From contig CM037590.1 in assembly GCA_021018995.1 (NCBI GenBank), positions 44,022,287 through 44,086,286 of the forward strand: DNA of 64,000 bases, in the 5' to 3' direction. Position 1 is the first letter of the stretch. Each line of letters begins with the position of its first letter. Made by a program: the position numbers and the translations under genes. The stretch comes from Chloranthus sessilifolius (lineage: Eukaryota > Streptophyta > Magnoliopsida > Chloranthales > Chloranthaceae). This document shows, piece after piece, positions 20,036-31,854 of this stretch. The notes under the pieces were generated by a model that saw only the letters and a list, made by a program, of their open reading frames with translations, ran no database searches and had not been told where the DNA came from.

Positions 20036-21428
20036 CTTGGATGACGTCATGCACGTTCCCTGCTTCCTGGGCAGTGACTGCATAAGCTCTCCCCTGAACG
20101 ATCGACTTCCTTGCTTGAATGGGTCGTGGTGCTGCAACTGAAACCGTCTTTCTTTTATTTGTCTCGGGACAATCTTTGATCAAGTAGCCCACCTTGCCAC
20201 ATCGGAAACAACCCCTAGTTCCCAATCTACAATCCACTGTCCTATGAGGCTTGCCACACTTTGCGTAAGTCTCCCGAGGTGCGGAAGAAACAGTACGAGA
20301 ACCCTGTGTGATAGTGGCACCAGTAGACATGGCAGGGCTCTCATAGCGTAAAGGTCTCCCCGACGCAAGTAAAGGAAACCTCTGTTGGTGTTGTTGTTGC
20401 ACCGGCCTTTCGAAACCCCCTTGGAACTGTGGTCTCTGATTTTAGGCTACGAACCTCGGCTTTTTGTTCACCGATTCGTAGGTCCCCGTCCTTCCTTGTT
20501 CATTTCCTCCCCTCTGCTGCTCCCTCTGTCTATATCTGTTATTGTTCTCCTCCTCTACAACCAACGCCTTGCTCATGACCTCTTCATAGGTCCTCAATTG
20601 AAATGGAGCTACGCCTCCCCTAACCTCAGGCTTCAAACCTTGCTGAAACCTCTTGGATTTCATCACTTCAGTAGCGACGTAATCCGGAGCAAAACGGGCA
20701 AGTCGTAGAAACTCTACCCCATATTCTCTCACTGTCATTCTCCCTTGCACTAATTGTAAAAATTGTATCTCAAGCTGGTTCCTCACCACTTCCGAAAAAT
20801 ATTGTTTGTTGAACTCCTCAACAAACTCCTCCTAAGTCCAAGGCAACTCTGGGGTCTCCTGAGCCCGAGTCCATATCACAAACTTCCACTAAGGCCCAGC
20901 CTCCCCATCCAACATATAAGCTGCCCATCTCACACTCTCATCTTCAGTGCATGTCAGCACGCTAAAGACTTTCTCCATCTCCATAAGCCAGTTCTCAGCG
21001 GCCATTGTGTCTGCCTGCCCAGAAAATGAAGGAGGTCTCATCCTCCTAAACTCTGTAAAAGATGAGGGCACAGGCAGCGCAGGTCCTACAGGTGGTGTAG
21101 GTGGCTGCTGTTCTCTTGACGCGTGAGCTGCAAAGGATGCGGCTTGTTGTGCCATGGCAGCTGCCATAGTCTCCATAGTGTGCATCATCCTTTGTCGCTC
21201 CTCTCTATCTTCTTGTCTTTCTCTCAATCTCTCTTGTTCTCTTAGATCTTGATCCTGACGATCTTGATCCTCTTCATCATGCTGTCTACTACTACTGCCC
21301 CCTGGGGCCTCAGTACCTCTTAAAGGCACTCTATTAGTAGGAGAGATGCAATCATCTCCACTACGTAGACTCCTCTGTTGGCCTCCCCTTGGTCGGCCTC
21401 TTCCTCTAGATGACATTTGCGGCTGCAT
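20036..21428 (-). pseudogene. gag: chromovirus gag, three stops
   Basis: Begins near the ATG at 21428 (MQPQMSSRGRGRPRGG) with a charged, Gln/Arg-rich coiled-coil-prone N-terminus. The capsid-like core follows, with RRMRPPSFSG and ENWLMEMEKVF, then EFLRLARFAPDY. The C-terminus has the zinc knuckle CFRCGKVGYLIKDC, where Tyr replaces the usual His; a preceding CGKPHRTVDC half-motif is also present. Three in-frame stops (after MLDGEAGP, 17 codons later, and after KKPRFVA) each replace a Trp or Gln codon by one transition. Gag would form the particle and bind RNA. This copy is non-functional. Confidence 0.9.
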
Positions 21429-21504
21429 TTGAAACTAAAGTTTCGTTAACAGAAGCCCCTATGTTCTGACCAAAAGGATGATTGTCAGAATTTCTAAAAG
21501 AAAA

Positions 21505-21518
21505 TGGCTTTGATACCA
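21505..21518 (-). other. primer binding site, initiator tRNA-Met
   Basis: The minus strand reads TGGTATCAAAGCCA two bases after the end of the 5' LTR. It is one base from the TGGTATCAGAGCC complement of plant initiator tRNA-Met. Confidence 0.9.
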
Positions 21519-21520
21519 AC

Positions 21521-23913
21521 TGTGACAGCCCGGATTTTGTCACCCCGAAACCCGTGCCATCAGCACGATCATCTTGACCGTGCCCCTCAGCAAAGCACGA
21601 AACATTGACATATCAGCATAAAATGAAATAATAAATGAAACTGCAGAATTTAAATCTATATTAAAGCAATTCTCCAAAAGACAGTTCTACCCTCATGCCT
21701 CTGCATGAATGGAGAACCGATCCGAACCATCGATGATAGCAATCATCACGGATGGTTCGCCCCAAAAGAATAATCCCAAACTCAATATATACATGGTTTA
21801 ACCAAAACAAGGCTTGACATACCAAGCCGCATAAAATCTCTTAAAAAGCCCTCAAAGCGGCACAACGGAGTCCTCTAGAAGAAGTCCTCAGGAGGTAGCT
21901 CCAACTCGTCTCCGACCGCAAGGTCCGACTCACCGGTCGGCGTCTCAAGCCTCCTAATGCTAGTAGTGGACCCGCTGACGATAGTCTATAGGGTGAGCTA
22001 CATCCTAGCTCAATAGGGAACAAAACACGCTTGAACATATAAATTATTACTCACATATATTCCATGATATGACATGCATGATGTTGATGAAACAGTTAAA
22101 AGCATTACATTTTATCGTAGTTTATATGTCTTTTATTTACTCATGAATGATGCTGAAAAGGCCTAAAGCAAAACTTAAACTTTCAACTTAAGTAATCCCC
22201 GAGCAATATAGCATCGAGCCCCGATGAGATACCCATCATCGTCATCTATATAAACACTTTTAACGTATTCCCTGGGAATACAATGTAGTACCCAAGCCCC
22301 TTTCCCCTGGGGATCAGTGGCGGGGTTTCACTTGTCTCAAATCAACACCCCTGGGGTGTGCTTACTATGTGCGGATAAGCCTCCGCGACCGGCTTAGCCA
22401 CGCCAGATTTGGCCACTTGGATATCCCGCCGTCGGTCGGATATTCAAACCTCAAATAACAAAAATATCGGTGCCTTACATATAGTTATTCGTCGTGTAAG
22501 TGTGCTATCTTATATCAGTTAGGCCCTATCAAACATGATTCAATCTTGGATACATCCCTGGGATGTATCCATTCACTTGCATTACACCTGATGCTCTTAT
22601 CTCTTTACTTCTTCATCCCCTGGGGATGGCTCATTATAATTACTCTTATGGATGTCACACACACACACTTTTTATAATTCTTAAGCAATAAAACATTTGA
22701 ATTTGAATTCTATATCACTACATACATGCTCTTGTAAAATAAAGTACATGTTCAAGGTGTTCCCTACCTCAAGTCCTTGTTTGATCAATGCATCAAGGTC
22801 CCACGTGGCTCCTTGTGCACTAGCTCATACGTACCACCTATGGTACCACATAACAGGTGAAACACATCACTAAGGATGCAATAAAGGAGGTCCAAGACCC
22901 TCCATGAAGCTTAAAGTCAAACTCAAAAGTCAATAAAATTTAGCACAGTCGATTAATCGAACTCCAAAATCGATTAATCAAAAATCAATATCGATTAATC
23001 GATTCTCAAATCGATTAATCGAGATTCCCATTCGATTAATCGAAACCCAATTCGATTAATCGAAATTCTCCACTCTATCTGTCGATTCTCAATTCGAGTA
23101 ATCGAATTTCCAAAATCGATTAATTGATCCCAAATCGATTAATCGAATTTCTAAATCGATTAATCGAATTCCCATTTCGATTACTCGATTTCTCCAATCT
23201 ATTTTCTTTCCTCCATCTTTGGAGTTCATCAGAGGCTCAATGATCAATCGATTTCCAATTCGATTAATCGAGATCGGGGTCCTCCGACTTTTCAACTTCC
23301 TGGCCAATTTCGATTAATCGAAATTGCCAGATTCAGCCCCTTTCTGGCTGTTCTTCCCAATCTTTTTCCACTCTTTTTCCTCTATTTTTCTAAACCATTA
23401 TCCTATGATTCAAACCATTTTTAACTACAATTTAACCTCTACAACCTATGCATTTTATTCACAAAAATTTACCTTTAATCAATCTCAAATTGATTTCAAA
23501 TCAAGTGGTTGGAAGGCTAGGGTTCCAGCTTTGGCTTGAACGGATTCCTTGCGCAGAATCAGCCTCTTTAATACTTGAATCCCCCTTCCAATCACCCACA
23601 ATGACTCCTTGCTTTATCACTCTCTTTACTCCTCTCTCTCTCTTCTTTACTTCTCTCTCAACAACCAAGCTATTGATTTTAGGGTTATTAAACCCTTTTA
23701 TCTCTCCCTTAGCTTGTGTGTTGAGCACATGCACCTCGATAGGTGTATGTGACTTTAGATTTTCAACACACACCACATAGCCACACAACCCATCACATCT
23801 CGTCCATTCATCACACCCCATGCTAACTATTGGACTTCTATTTGGTCAAACCTATGATCGATCGGGCATGGATCCCGAGGTCACAGTTTGGCGTGATTTT
23901 TCGGGCTATTACA
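21521..23913 (-). repeat. 5' LTR of the chromovirus
   Basis: 2393 bp, colinear with the 3' LTR. It contains the palindrome array at 22949-23321. It ends TTACA and is followed by the gagga target duplication. I could not fix a clear TATA box or polyadenylation signal inside it. Confidence 0.95.
22949..23321. repeat. TCGATTAATCGA array in the 5' LTR
   Basis: About 9 exact copies plus variants at the same LTR position as in the 3' LTR. Differences between LTRs include loss of whole units near 23250-23310 and single CG-to-CA/TG changes (for example TCGATTAATTGA at about 23116). Confidence 0.95.
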
Positions 23914-23918
23914 GAGGA

Positions 23919-24660
23919 TGAGTGGCTAAATTTATTTGCTCAAGGAGGAAGCGAACCAGAGATAAGTAATTGTTCTAATATTATTTCTATAATTTCATAG
24001 TATTGTCATTGAATCATTCTGTCATAAGTGTATACTTGGTTAAATATTATCGAGTCTTCGTTTACAATCGTTGATCGTGGTTATCAACGACTGTAAAAGA
24101 AGCACTCCATCTAGATCTGTTCCTGCAGGCCGATCTAGGCAGCAGAATGATTGATTTATCATTGTCGTGACTTAGAATTTTAAGATATGCTATCCTTTTT
24201 ACATGATTCATACCGCAATGATAGACTGGATCATAGTTTTTAGATAGGGTATGCCGGATCAATAGTCGCGTTTCTCTCGATTCATTTATTTTCCTATTAA
24301 ATGATGGTGTTTTGATTTTAAATGAAATTGTGGGATTGAATGGTAGAAAAGTTACGAATCAATGGCTAGCTAACTCCTTGATCAACTTATAAACTGTCAT
24401 TTTTCTTCTTTATCATAATTTGTTCTGACCTAGATTGATTAACTTTCTTTTATTGCATTGAGAATCGTGTGGTACTTGTATGGTAAATTGAATTTCTCCC
24501 TTGGTACTTCTTTGAGTGTTTTAAAGTCTCTGAAAGGATTAGATAAATTTTACATTTCCCTGTGGGTTCGACACCCCTATTGTTACCGTGCTACGATAGA
24601 TCTTGTGCACTTGCAAGGGTTAAACTTAAAATCGATCAATAGGGTGGGGCTCTAAGTGGT
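23919..24660 (+). mobile_element. continuation of the interrupted LTR remnant
   Basis: Continues the remnant cut by the chromovirus. It contains CCCTGTGGGTTCGACACCCC (24560-24579) and GTGCACTTGCAAGGG, motifs typical of the 3' part of long plant gypsy LTRs and leaders. The expected adjacent primer binding site of that type was not found. No coding sequence. Confidence 0.4.
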
Positions 24661-24690
24661 AAAAGGGTTAAAAAGAGAGCTAGTGGGAGT

Positions 24691-24807
24691 TAAGGATTAA
24701 AATATCAGGTAAACTTTAGCTGAAAACTGATAATTTAGACGAAATTTTGAGTCCCATACAAAATATGACCGAAATTTCAATCATTTCGGCCGAAATTTTG
24801 ATCCTTG
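24691..24807. mobile_element. short hAT-type MITE, GAAATTTCGG interior, 117 bp
   Basis: Flanked by gtgggagt / gtgggggt (7 of 8). Left end TAAGGATTAAAATATC; right end in reverse complement CAAGGATCAAAATTTCGG. The interior has CCGAAATTTC and TTTCGGCCGAAA units. Same family as 9207-9405 and 32876-33044. Confidence 0.7.
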
Positions 24808-24815
24808 GTGGGGGT

Positions 24816-25449
24816 GCAACAGTCCTAGCAAAACCAATCTCAATAAATGGGGTGGTCAACAAGTCAACCTCCAAATTCGAAATATGATCAAAATCTCAAA
24901 AAACATTGTTCCTAAGCCTAACGTGTGTATTAGACACGCTTAGCATAAGTATAGTAACCTGGGAAGAAGCTGGAGGCTCAGAACATGCCATGGGCCCTAC
25001 AAAAAACCAAAATTTCTTAGCATGTATAATATACACACTAGGCAAAATTCTGTCAGAATTTGGCTTAGCGTAGCGTGTATATTATACAGGCTAGGCAAAA
25101 ATTCTTGCATTTCTTCCTGATTTTCAAATCGTCATAACTTTTGATATACAACTCTGATTGAGGTGATTCTTAGCTCGTTGGAAAGTTGGGAACATCTTCT
25201 TTCCAATAGTATATGATTTAGCTCCAGGAGAAGTCTCTGTAAATTTTGACACTCCTCTTTCCAACGACTATTCAGGAGGGTTTGAATCAGGCCCGGAAGG
25301 ATTCTAATGGGTCTGGGAAGGCTAGGGTTGATTCCTAAGGATTTTGGAATGATTCCTAAGGGTTTGAGAAATGCTTTCGAAAGCTCAGGAATATGCCTTT
25401 CTCGACGTACGTGTCGATCGGGCTTTGGGCCAAATTTGGGTGTCTACAG
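24816..25449. other. LTR-end-like segment, no gene
   Basis: Contains a run typical of plant LTR 3' regions (CATAACTTTTGATATACAAC, GCTCGTTGGAAAG) and ends GTGTCTACA, a plausible LTR terminus. Its partner may be the 9424 segment. This could not be proved by eye. Confidence 0.35.
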
Positions 25450-26089
25450 GGCCTTAATATAGTTGGTCGTGGCCCTTGTCCTAGCCCTAGCGGGCTATAA
25501 CATGGTTGGCCCTAGCTCTAGCCCAAGCGGGCTAGGGTCGAGCTAGGGCCGGGATTTGGGCTTCCAAAAATTACTTTTTTTATTTTTTTTATTATTGTTT
25601 TTATTTTCATAAAATATCTATTTAATTCCTATTATTAGATAATCTTAAATAAAAATATGAAAGGAAGATAGGCGGATAGCTTTATTTTTAAAATTATCAA
25701 ATTAGACTTCTAATCTAACTATCTATTAAGAATGATCTAAGGGTTAGAAAGAAGGGTATAGTTGGTAAAATAAAAATAATATATATATATATATGGTCAA
25801 GTAGGGTTGTGCATTTTTTGGACCGAATCGACCAAACTGCATGGTTTTGTCCGGTTTGGGTTTGGCTTGTAAAAAAGGAAAACCGAAAAGTTTGGTTTGG
25901 TTTTGGTTCCAAGCCTCCCCAAGCAGAACCGAACCGAACCTAGTTGTAAGTATATATATATATATATATATATATAGGGATAGGCAGAGGTTTTGCTAAA
26001 TTTTAAAGGGCATTTTAAGTAAATTTCATATTTTCTATAAAACCTACCTAGTCGAGAGTAAACACTAAACACTAAAGAAAGCATGTCGT

Positions 26090-26390
26090 CCCTCTCTATT
26101 CCCTCGTCCTCTACTTCTATTCTAATTTTCAACGCATGCTAAAAACCCTAAGCCCTCTTTTTTTTTTTTTGAAATTGCCTAAGCCCTCTTTCCCTCTCTA
26201 TTCCCTCATCCTCTACTTCTTTTATTCCAAAGTTCCAACGCCTACTAAAAACCCTAAGTCCTTTTTTTTTTTTTTGGGAAATTGCCTAAGCCCTCTTTCC
26301 CTCTCTATTCCCTCATCCTCTACTACTTCTATTCCAATGCCTGCTAACAATCCTAAGCCTTCCTTTTTTTTTGGCAACCTAAGGCCGTAA
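26090..26390 (+). repeat. three tandem units of about 100 bp in the hAT 5' region
   Basis: Three units containing CCCTCTCTATTCCCTC, CATCCTCTACT, AAAACCCTAAG or a variant, and an oligo-T of 9-14. They lie upstream of the transposase start and may be part of its promoter or leader. Confidence 0.8.
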
Positions 26391-26657
26391 GCCCTATTTT
26401 GAAGCCTTGCGATTTCACAATTTGCGAAGCCGGCTGCCGCAAAAAAAAAAATTAAGAAGAAAAAGAAGAAGACTCTAATCCAAAGAAGAAGACCCTACAT
26501 CATGTAAGTTATTATTATTATTATTTTTTCTTTGGTTCTATTGGATTTCATGCTTGAGGGTTGAGGGTTTGTTTTTATTCACCATTTTACATCAGACAAT
26601 AAGGATCATTTTTTTGTGCCAAACTGCCAATATATCATATATTAAAAGTTATTTTTG

Positions 26658-26659
<2 letters not shown>

Positions 26660-26722
<63 letters not shown>
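26660..26722. repeat. (TA)n microsatellite
   Basis: About 31 TA units in the 5' region of the hAT element. Confidence 0.97.
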
Positions 26723-26727
<5 letters not shown>

Positions 26728-26783
26728 CACGAGTTGGACCGAGTTTCTGAGTTGACTCCATCTTTTTGTTCTCTTTATATTAG

Positions 26784-28958
26784 ATGGCTTCATCAAAGAT
26801 GTCAAAGAATGTTGCATCGAAGCCAACCACAAAAATGGATGAGAGTGAGTCAACTGTTGAAGGCGGTCTTGATCCATCCTCCAGTGTGAGTAACACTGCT
26901 ACTCTTTCTATTAAAGGTAGTAGGCGACGGTCCATAGTTTAAGATCATTTTACAGTCGTAAGGTGGACTGAAAAGGGAGGCTAAGAAATTACTGAATATA
27001 ATTATTGTAAAAAGCCATACAAGTGTATGACTAAACATAATGGAACTAACTCAATGAAGACACATAGAAACTCAATGTCTTAAATATCGTGGAAGGGTTG
27101 TAAATAAGAAGCAAAAGACTTCAGTTTTCAAACATGATATGAATGAAAAGGAAGAGACTAAAGGTAAAGAACTCATAGCGGTGACTTTTAATGTTAAGAC
27201 TTGTAGGAGAGCATTAGCTAAAATGTTAATCATTGACGAGTTGCCTTTTAGATTTGGAGAGGGATTTCGTAAGTTTATGCACGTTGTTTGTCCTAGGTGG
27301 ACAAAAATCTCAAGCCGCACAATGATTGTCAGAGACTGTTGGAATGTCTTTGTGGATGCGAAGATTAAATTGAAGAGTTTTCTTAAAGGGCAACGATTAT
27401 GCCTTACAACGGATACGTGGACATTCATTCAAAACTATTATTATATGTGTCTCACCGCTCACTTCATTGATAGTGATTGGAAAATGCATAAAAGAATTAT
27501 TAACTTTTGTCAGGTAGAAAATCACAAAGGTGAAACACTGGATAAGGCAGTTGAACAATGTTTGCTTCAATAGGGCATCACAATTTTTTTAACAATAACT
27601 GTTGACAATGCTAGTTCGAACAATGATTTAATACAATTCATAAGGAGGAAGTCAAAAGGTAGAAAAGATACAATATTGGGACATGAACACTTGCACATAA
27701 GATGTGGTGCCCATATTCTAAATCTTATAATACATGAGGGTTTGAAGGGCATGGATGACTCCATTGTCAAAGTGAGGAATGCCATTCGATATGTGAGGTC
27801 ATCTCCATAAAGATGGAAAATGTGGAAGCAATGTGTAGAGATTTAGAAAATCAAGAGCAAATGTCACGTTTGTCTTGACATAGCCACTAGGTGGAATTAC
27901 ACTTATGTGATGTTGGACATGGCCGAAAATTTTTGAAAGCCCTTTGAAAGATTAGAGGATGATGACCCGAATTTTATATGTGCGGTTAGTGAGGAGGATG
28001 ACAAAGATGGTGTAGATGGATGCATTCATGGGAGAGGGAAAAGAGTGAAAAAGTCTATGGGGCCGCCCGATTCGGAAGATGGAAGAAGGTGAGGTTGTTT
28101 GTCAAGTTCCTTAATCTATTCTATGGAACAACCTTACGATTTTCTGGATCCAAATATGTAAGTTCAAATATTTTTTTCATTGAGTTAATGTTTATTCATG
28201 AAAAAATAAGTGACGAGTGTAGAAATAAGCTTCCTCTCTTAGCATCTATGGCAGAAGAGATGAAGCGGAAGTTTGAGAAATACTGGGGAAACATAGACAC
28301 AACGTATATGTTATTATATATTACACTAGTTCTTGATCCCTGATATAAGATGCGGTATATTTTATGGAAATTTCAACAAATCTATAGTGAAGTAATAGTT
28401 ACTGAGATAATTTTCAAAGTAAAAAATGTCATGTCTCACTTATTTGAAGCTTATGCCGAAAATGAAACAAGTGGTCAAGACCAAAAAGAAAAATAATTGT
28501 CCGATGGAGGAATGCGTAGTACTAGTAGTGGGACAAATGATGAACGGGTATTGATTATGTCAACATTTAGAAGGCATTTAGAGGAAGAAACTTCGATAGA
28601 AAAGAAATCAGAGATAGAAAAATATTTAGCGGAGGCTTGTGAAGTTGCGGCAAACAAATTTGATTTATTGGCATGGTGGAAAATCAACTCTGCTAGATAT
28701 CATGTGCTTGGGAAAGTTGCACGAGATGTACTTACGATCCCCGTATTCACGGTCGCTTCACAGTCAGCGTTTAGCACAATGGGTCACATTTTAGATCCTT
28801 TTCGTAGTGCATTATCTCCAAAGATAGTTGAGGCCCTCATATATGGGCAAAATTAGATCTACTCTTCATCTTCTCCAATTTGCCTTAGAGATGCGATGGA
28901 TGACGTGGAAGAATTTGAGAGGCTTGAGTCGGGTATATTTCATGATTTCTTCTTTTAA
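26784..28958 (+). pseudogene. hAT transposase, broken
   Basis: Starts at ATG 26784 (MASSKMSKNVASK). A BED zinc finger region follows (YNYCKKPYKC, then NGTNSMKTH), interrupted by stops, one of them in the usual VWDHF motif. The central part retains LCLTTDTWTFIQNYYYMCLT and HIRCGAHILNLII. The C-terminal hAT dimerisation region is well preserved: LLAWWKINSARYHVLGKVA, IPVFTVASQSAFSTMG and LDPFRSALSP. Several stops (for example at about 26940, 27573, 27808, 28343 and 28857) plus frameshifts rule out a functional enzyme. The intact family protein cuts and pastes hAT elements and belongs to the DAYSLEEPER/RICESLEEPER type. Confidence 0.92.
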
Positions 28959-29304
28959 TTAGATATTTTTATTATTGTAGCAATAAATTATTTTACTATT
29001 TCACATATTTTAGTCACTAACTTGTTTGTAATTTTTATGTTTTTTGGTTTAGAACTTATAATAGAGGACAAGAGAATTGCATCTAATCCTACACCCGACT
29101 CATAGATCTTGGCAATTAGAGCAGTTGGTGGTCTATTATGGTTGGTTGTTTAAGGTTGATAAATGGTTTTGTGGTTTGTTGAAAAGTGAAAATTGTTTTG
29201 ATGGTCTATGGTTGAGCAGTTGACTTTTATTTTGTTTAAACAGTTAAACTTTTACTCTTCTACTCTCTCATGAAATGAAAGTGGTGATTGTGTGACACTT
29301 CATT

Positions 29305-31854
29305 TGTAACAGCCCGGATTTCGACACCCCGAAACTCGTGCCATCAACACGATCCTTCAGATCGTGCCCCAAAGCTATGCACGGAATATTGGTATAACAA
29401 GTAATAATAAAGAGATAAAACAATTAATTGCATAAAGCGGAAAAAGTTAATATGCCCAACTGGCACATTCAAAAGGCAGTTCTACTTTCATGCCACTGCA
29501 TGAACAGAGAACCGACCCGAACCATCGGTGATAAACAGATCACCCCAGATGATTCGCCAAAAGAATAATTCAATTTAATTACATTGATTATCAAATAAAG
29601 GCTTGACATACCAAGCCGTACAATTAGCTCTCAAACTACTCTCTGTCAAAGTACACAGCAGAGTCTCCTAGAAGAAGTCCTCGGGAGGAGGCTCCAACTC
29701 GTCTCCAGGCACGTAATCCGAATCACCCGGATCTACGTCTTCCGAAGTCTCAGTTGCTACTAACAAAGGACTTGCGACGTATAGTCTAAAGGGGTGAGCT
29801 ACATCCTAGCTCAATAGGGAACAAACATAATGAACATATAAATTAAAATCTCACATATATTCCATGATATTCTAAGCATGATGTGTCTATACATTTGCTA
29901 GAAAAATAGTTTAAAAGCTGATGATTTGCATTCAAGTTTACTGGTAATTAGCATGTCTTACTTTTCTGTTGATTTATCATGAATGACACTGAACAGGCCT
30001 AAAGCAAAACTAAAATCTTCAACTTAAGTAATCTCCGAGCAATATAACATCGAGCCCCGATGAGATACCCTTCATCGTTGTCTAAATAGATAGTTGTTAA
30101 AATATATTCCCTGGGAATACAACCCAAGCCCCTTTCTCACTAGGCGGCGAGGTTAAAACTCATTTCAACATCCCTGGGATGTACTCACTATGTACGGATA
30201 GACCTCCGCACTGGTGTACGGATTGGTCGCCGTACCGGTCACTGATATCCTGTCGCATCAATCGTGGGTATCCCGCCATGTCGGTGGGGTATCCTAAACA
30301 AACCTCAAATAACAAAAATAACATGTGCTTTACATATAGTTGTTCACCGTGTAAAGTGCTATCTTATATCAGTTAGGCCTTAACAGTAATTATTCAATCA
30401 CATACACATCCCTTGGGTGTATAACTTACTCGCATCCATTGATGCCTTTATTACTTTCTCATCCCCTGGGGATGTTTCATTCTCATTAGATTACTTGATC
30501 TTAGTTACTCGCATCACACAGATGTCTTTATCACATTCTTGGTGTCACACACACACACCCATTTTCACAAAGCTATTCATAGTTAAAACATTTTTAATTC
30601 TGATAAATATATCACAACATACATGCTCTTGCAATTAAAGTACATGTTCAAAGTGTTTCCTACCTCAATTCTCTGAAAGTCCAAACATCAAGGTCCTACC
30701 CGACTCCTTGTGCTCGCTTTCACACGTACCTCCTATGATACATCACAACACATGCAATACATCGCTAAAGATGTAATAAAGAAGGTCTTAGACCCTCCCT
30801 CAATCTCAAAGTAAAATTCAAAAGTCAACTGAATCTGCCAAAATCGATTAATCGATTCCCAAAATTGATTAATCGAAACCCAACTCGATTAATCGATTCC
30901 CAAAATCAATTAATCAAAATCCAAAATCGATTAATCAATCTCCAGTCGATTAATCAAAATCCTTGGCATAGCAAAGTCGATTCTCAAATCGAGTAGTCGA
31001 AGTCCGAAATCGATTAGTCAATTCCAAATCGATTAATCGAAATCCAAAATCGATTAATCGATTTCTCAACTCGATTAGTCGATTTTCCCATGTCATATTT
31101 CTCCAGCCACTGGAGGTATCCAGTCGATTAGTCGAAATCCAAATCGATTAATTGAACATCCAAATCGATTAATCAAAATCCAATTCGATTAATCGAAATC
31201 GAGCACACTTGACTTTTCAACTTCCAAACCAAAAGCGATTAATCGAATCCCAATTTCGATTAATCGATTTGGTCCGATTCAGCCCCCTTTCTGGCTGTTC
31301 TTCCAAATCTTTTCCCCTTCTTTTCTAAACCTTTAATCTACTCTTTTAACTCTACTTGACTGAATTTAATCATCTATAATCTATGCATTAACTTCAATCA
31401 AAACTCACCTCAATAATCCCTTTAAGGATTTGATTTGTTGGTTTTGATGGCTAGGGTTCCAGCCTTTGCTTCAATGATCCCAAATCGCTTTGAATCCGAC
31501 AATAAATGCTCTAATTAGCCCTTTGATTTGTATTCACTCCTTCCTCAATAACTCCTCTTGCTTTCTCCCTCTCTCTCTCTCTCTTCTTAATTTGTTCACC
31601 AACCAAAAGAAAATGATTCTAGGATTATTAAGACCCTTATATCCTCTCTCCTGCTTGTGTGTTAAACACATACACCAGAGATAGGTGTATGTGACTCTCA
31701 CTTAACACTATACTCTACACTTAGGTCACACAAATCTCACATTAGTACATAACTTCATGAGTCCATTGTTTGACCATCACTTAGTCAATCCTATGACTAA
31801 TTGGGCACGACTCCCAAGGTCAAAGTTAAACGCTAAATTTTTCGGGATATTACA
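29305..31854. mobile_element. solo LTR of the chromovirus family
   Basis: Starts TGTAACAGCCCGGATTTCGA and ends GATATTACA, homologous along its length to the LTRs of the 11024-23913 element but clearly diverged. Flanks tcatt and ttatt (4 of 5) suggest the target duplication. No internal retroelement sequence is adjacent, so it arose by LTR-LTR recombination or is a single remaining LTR. It sits inside the hAT element. Confidence 0.9.
30844..31268. repeat. TCGATTAATCGA array in the solo LTR
   Basis: Many exact and variant copies at the equivalent LTR position. More variants are present than in the full element (TTGATTAATCGA, TCAATTAATCA, TCGATTAGTCGA, TCGAGTAGTCGA), in keeping with greater age. 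Confidence 0.93.

Larger units (their letters stand above)
11024..23913 (-). mobile_element. complete Ty3/gypsy chromovirus, 12.9 kb
   Basis: Flanked by perfect 5-bp target duplications gagga (11019-11023 and 23914-23918). LTRs start TGTGACAGCCCG (plus-strand view) and end TTACA. Order on the minus strand: 5' LTR (21521-23913), primer binding site for initiator tRNA-Met, gag with zinc knuckle, an intron-like segment, protease-RT-RNaseH-integrase with a chromodomain-like tail, a palindrome array, an extra sense ORF, polypurine tract, 3' LTR (11024-13525). Long LTRs and domain order suggest the Tekay/Del group, but that assignment is inference. Gag-pol carries four stop codons, so this copy is not autonomous. 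Confidence 0.95.

Noticed and set aside
24560..24650. Primer binding site and leader of an Athila/Tat-type element
   Set aside because: The CCCTGTGGGTTCGACACC and GCACTTGCAAGGG motifs are suggestive, but the diagnostic TGGCGCCGTTGCC site does not follow. Kept only as part of an unassigned remnant.
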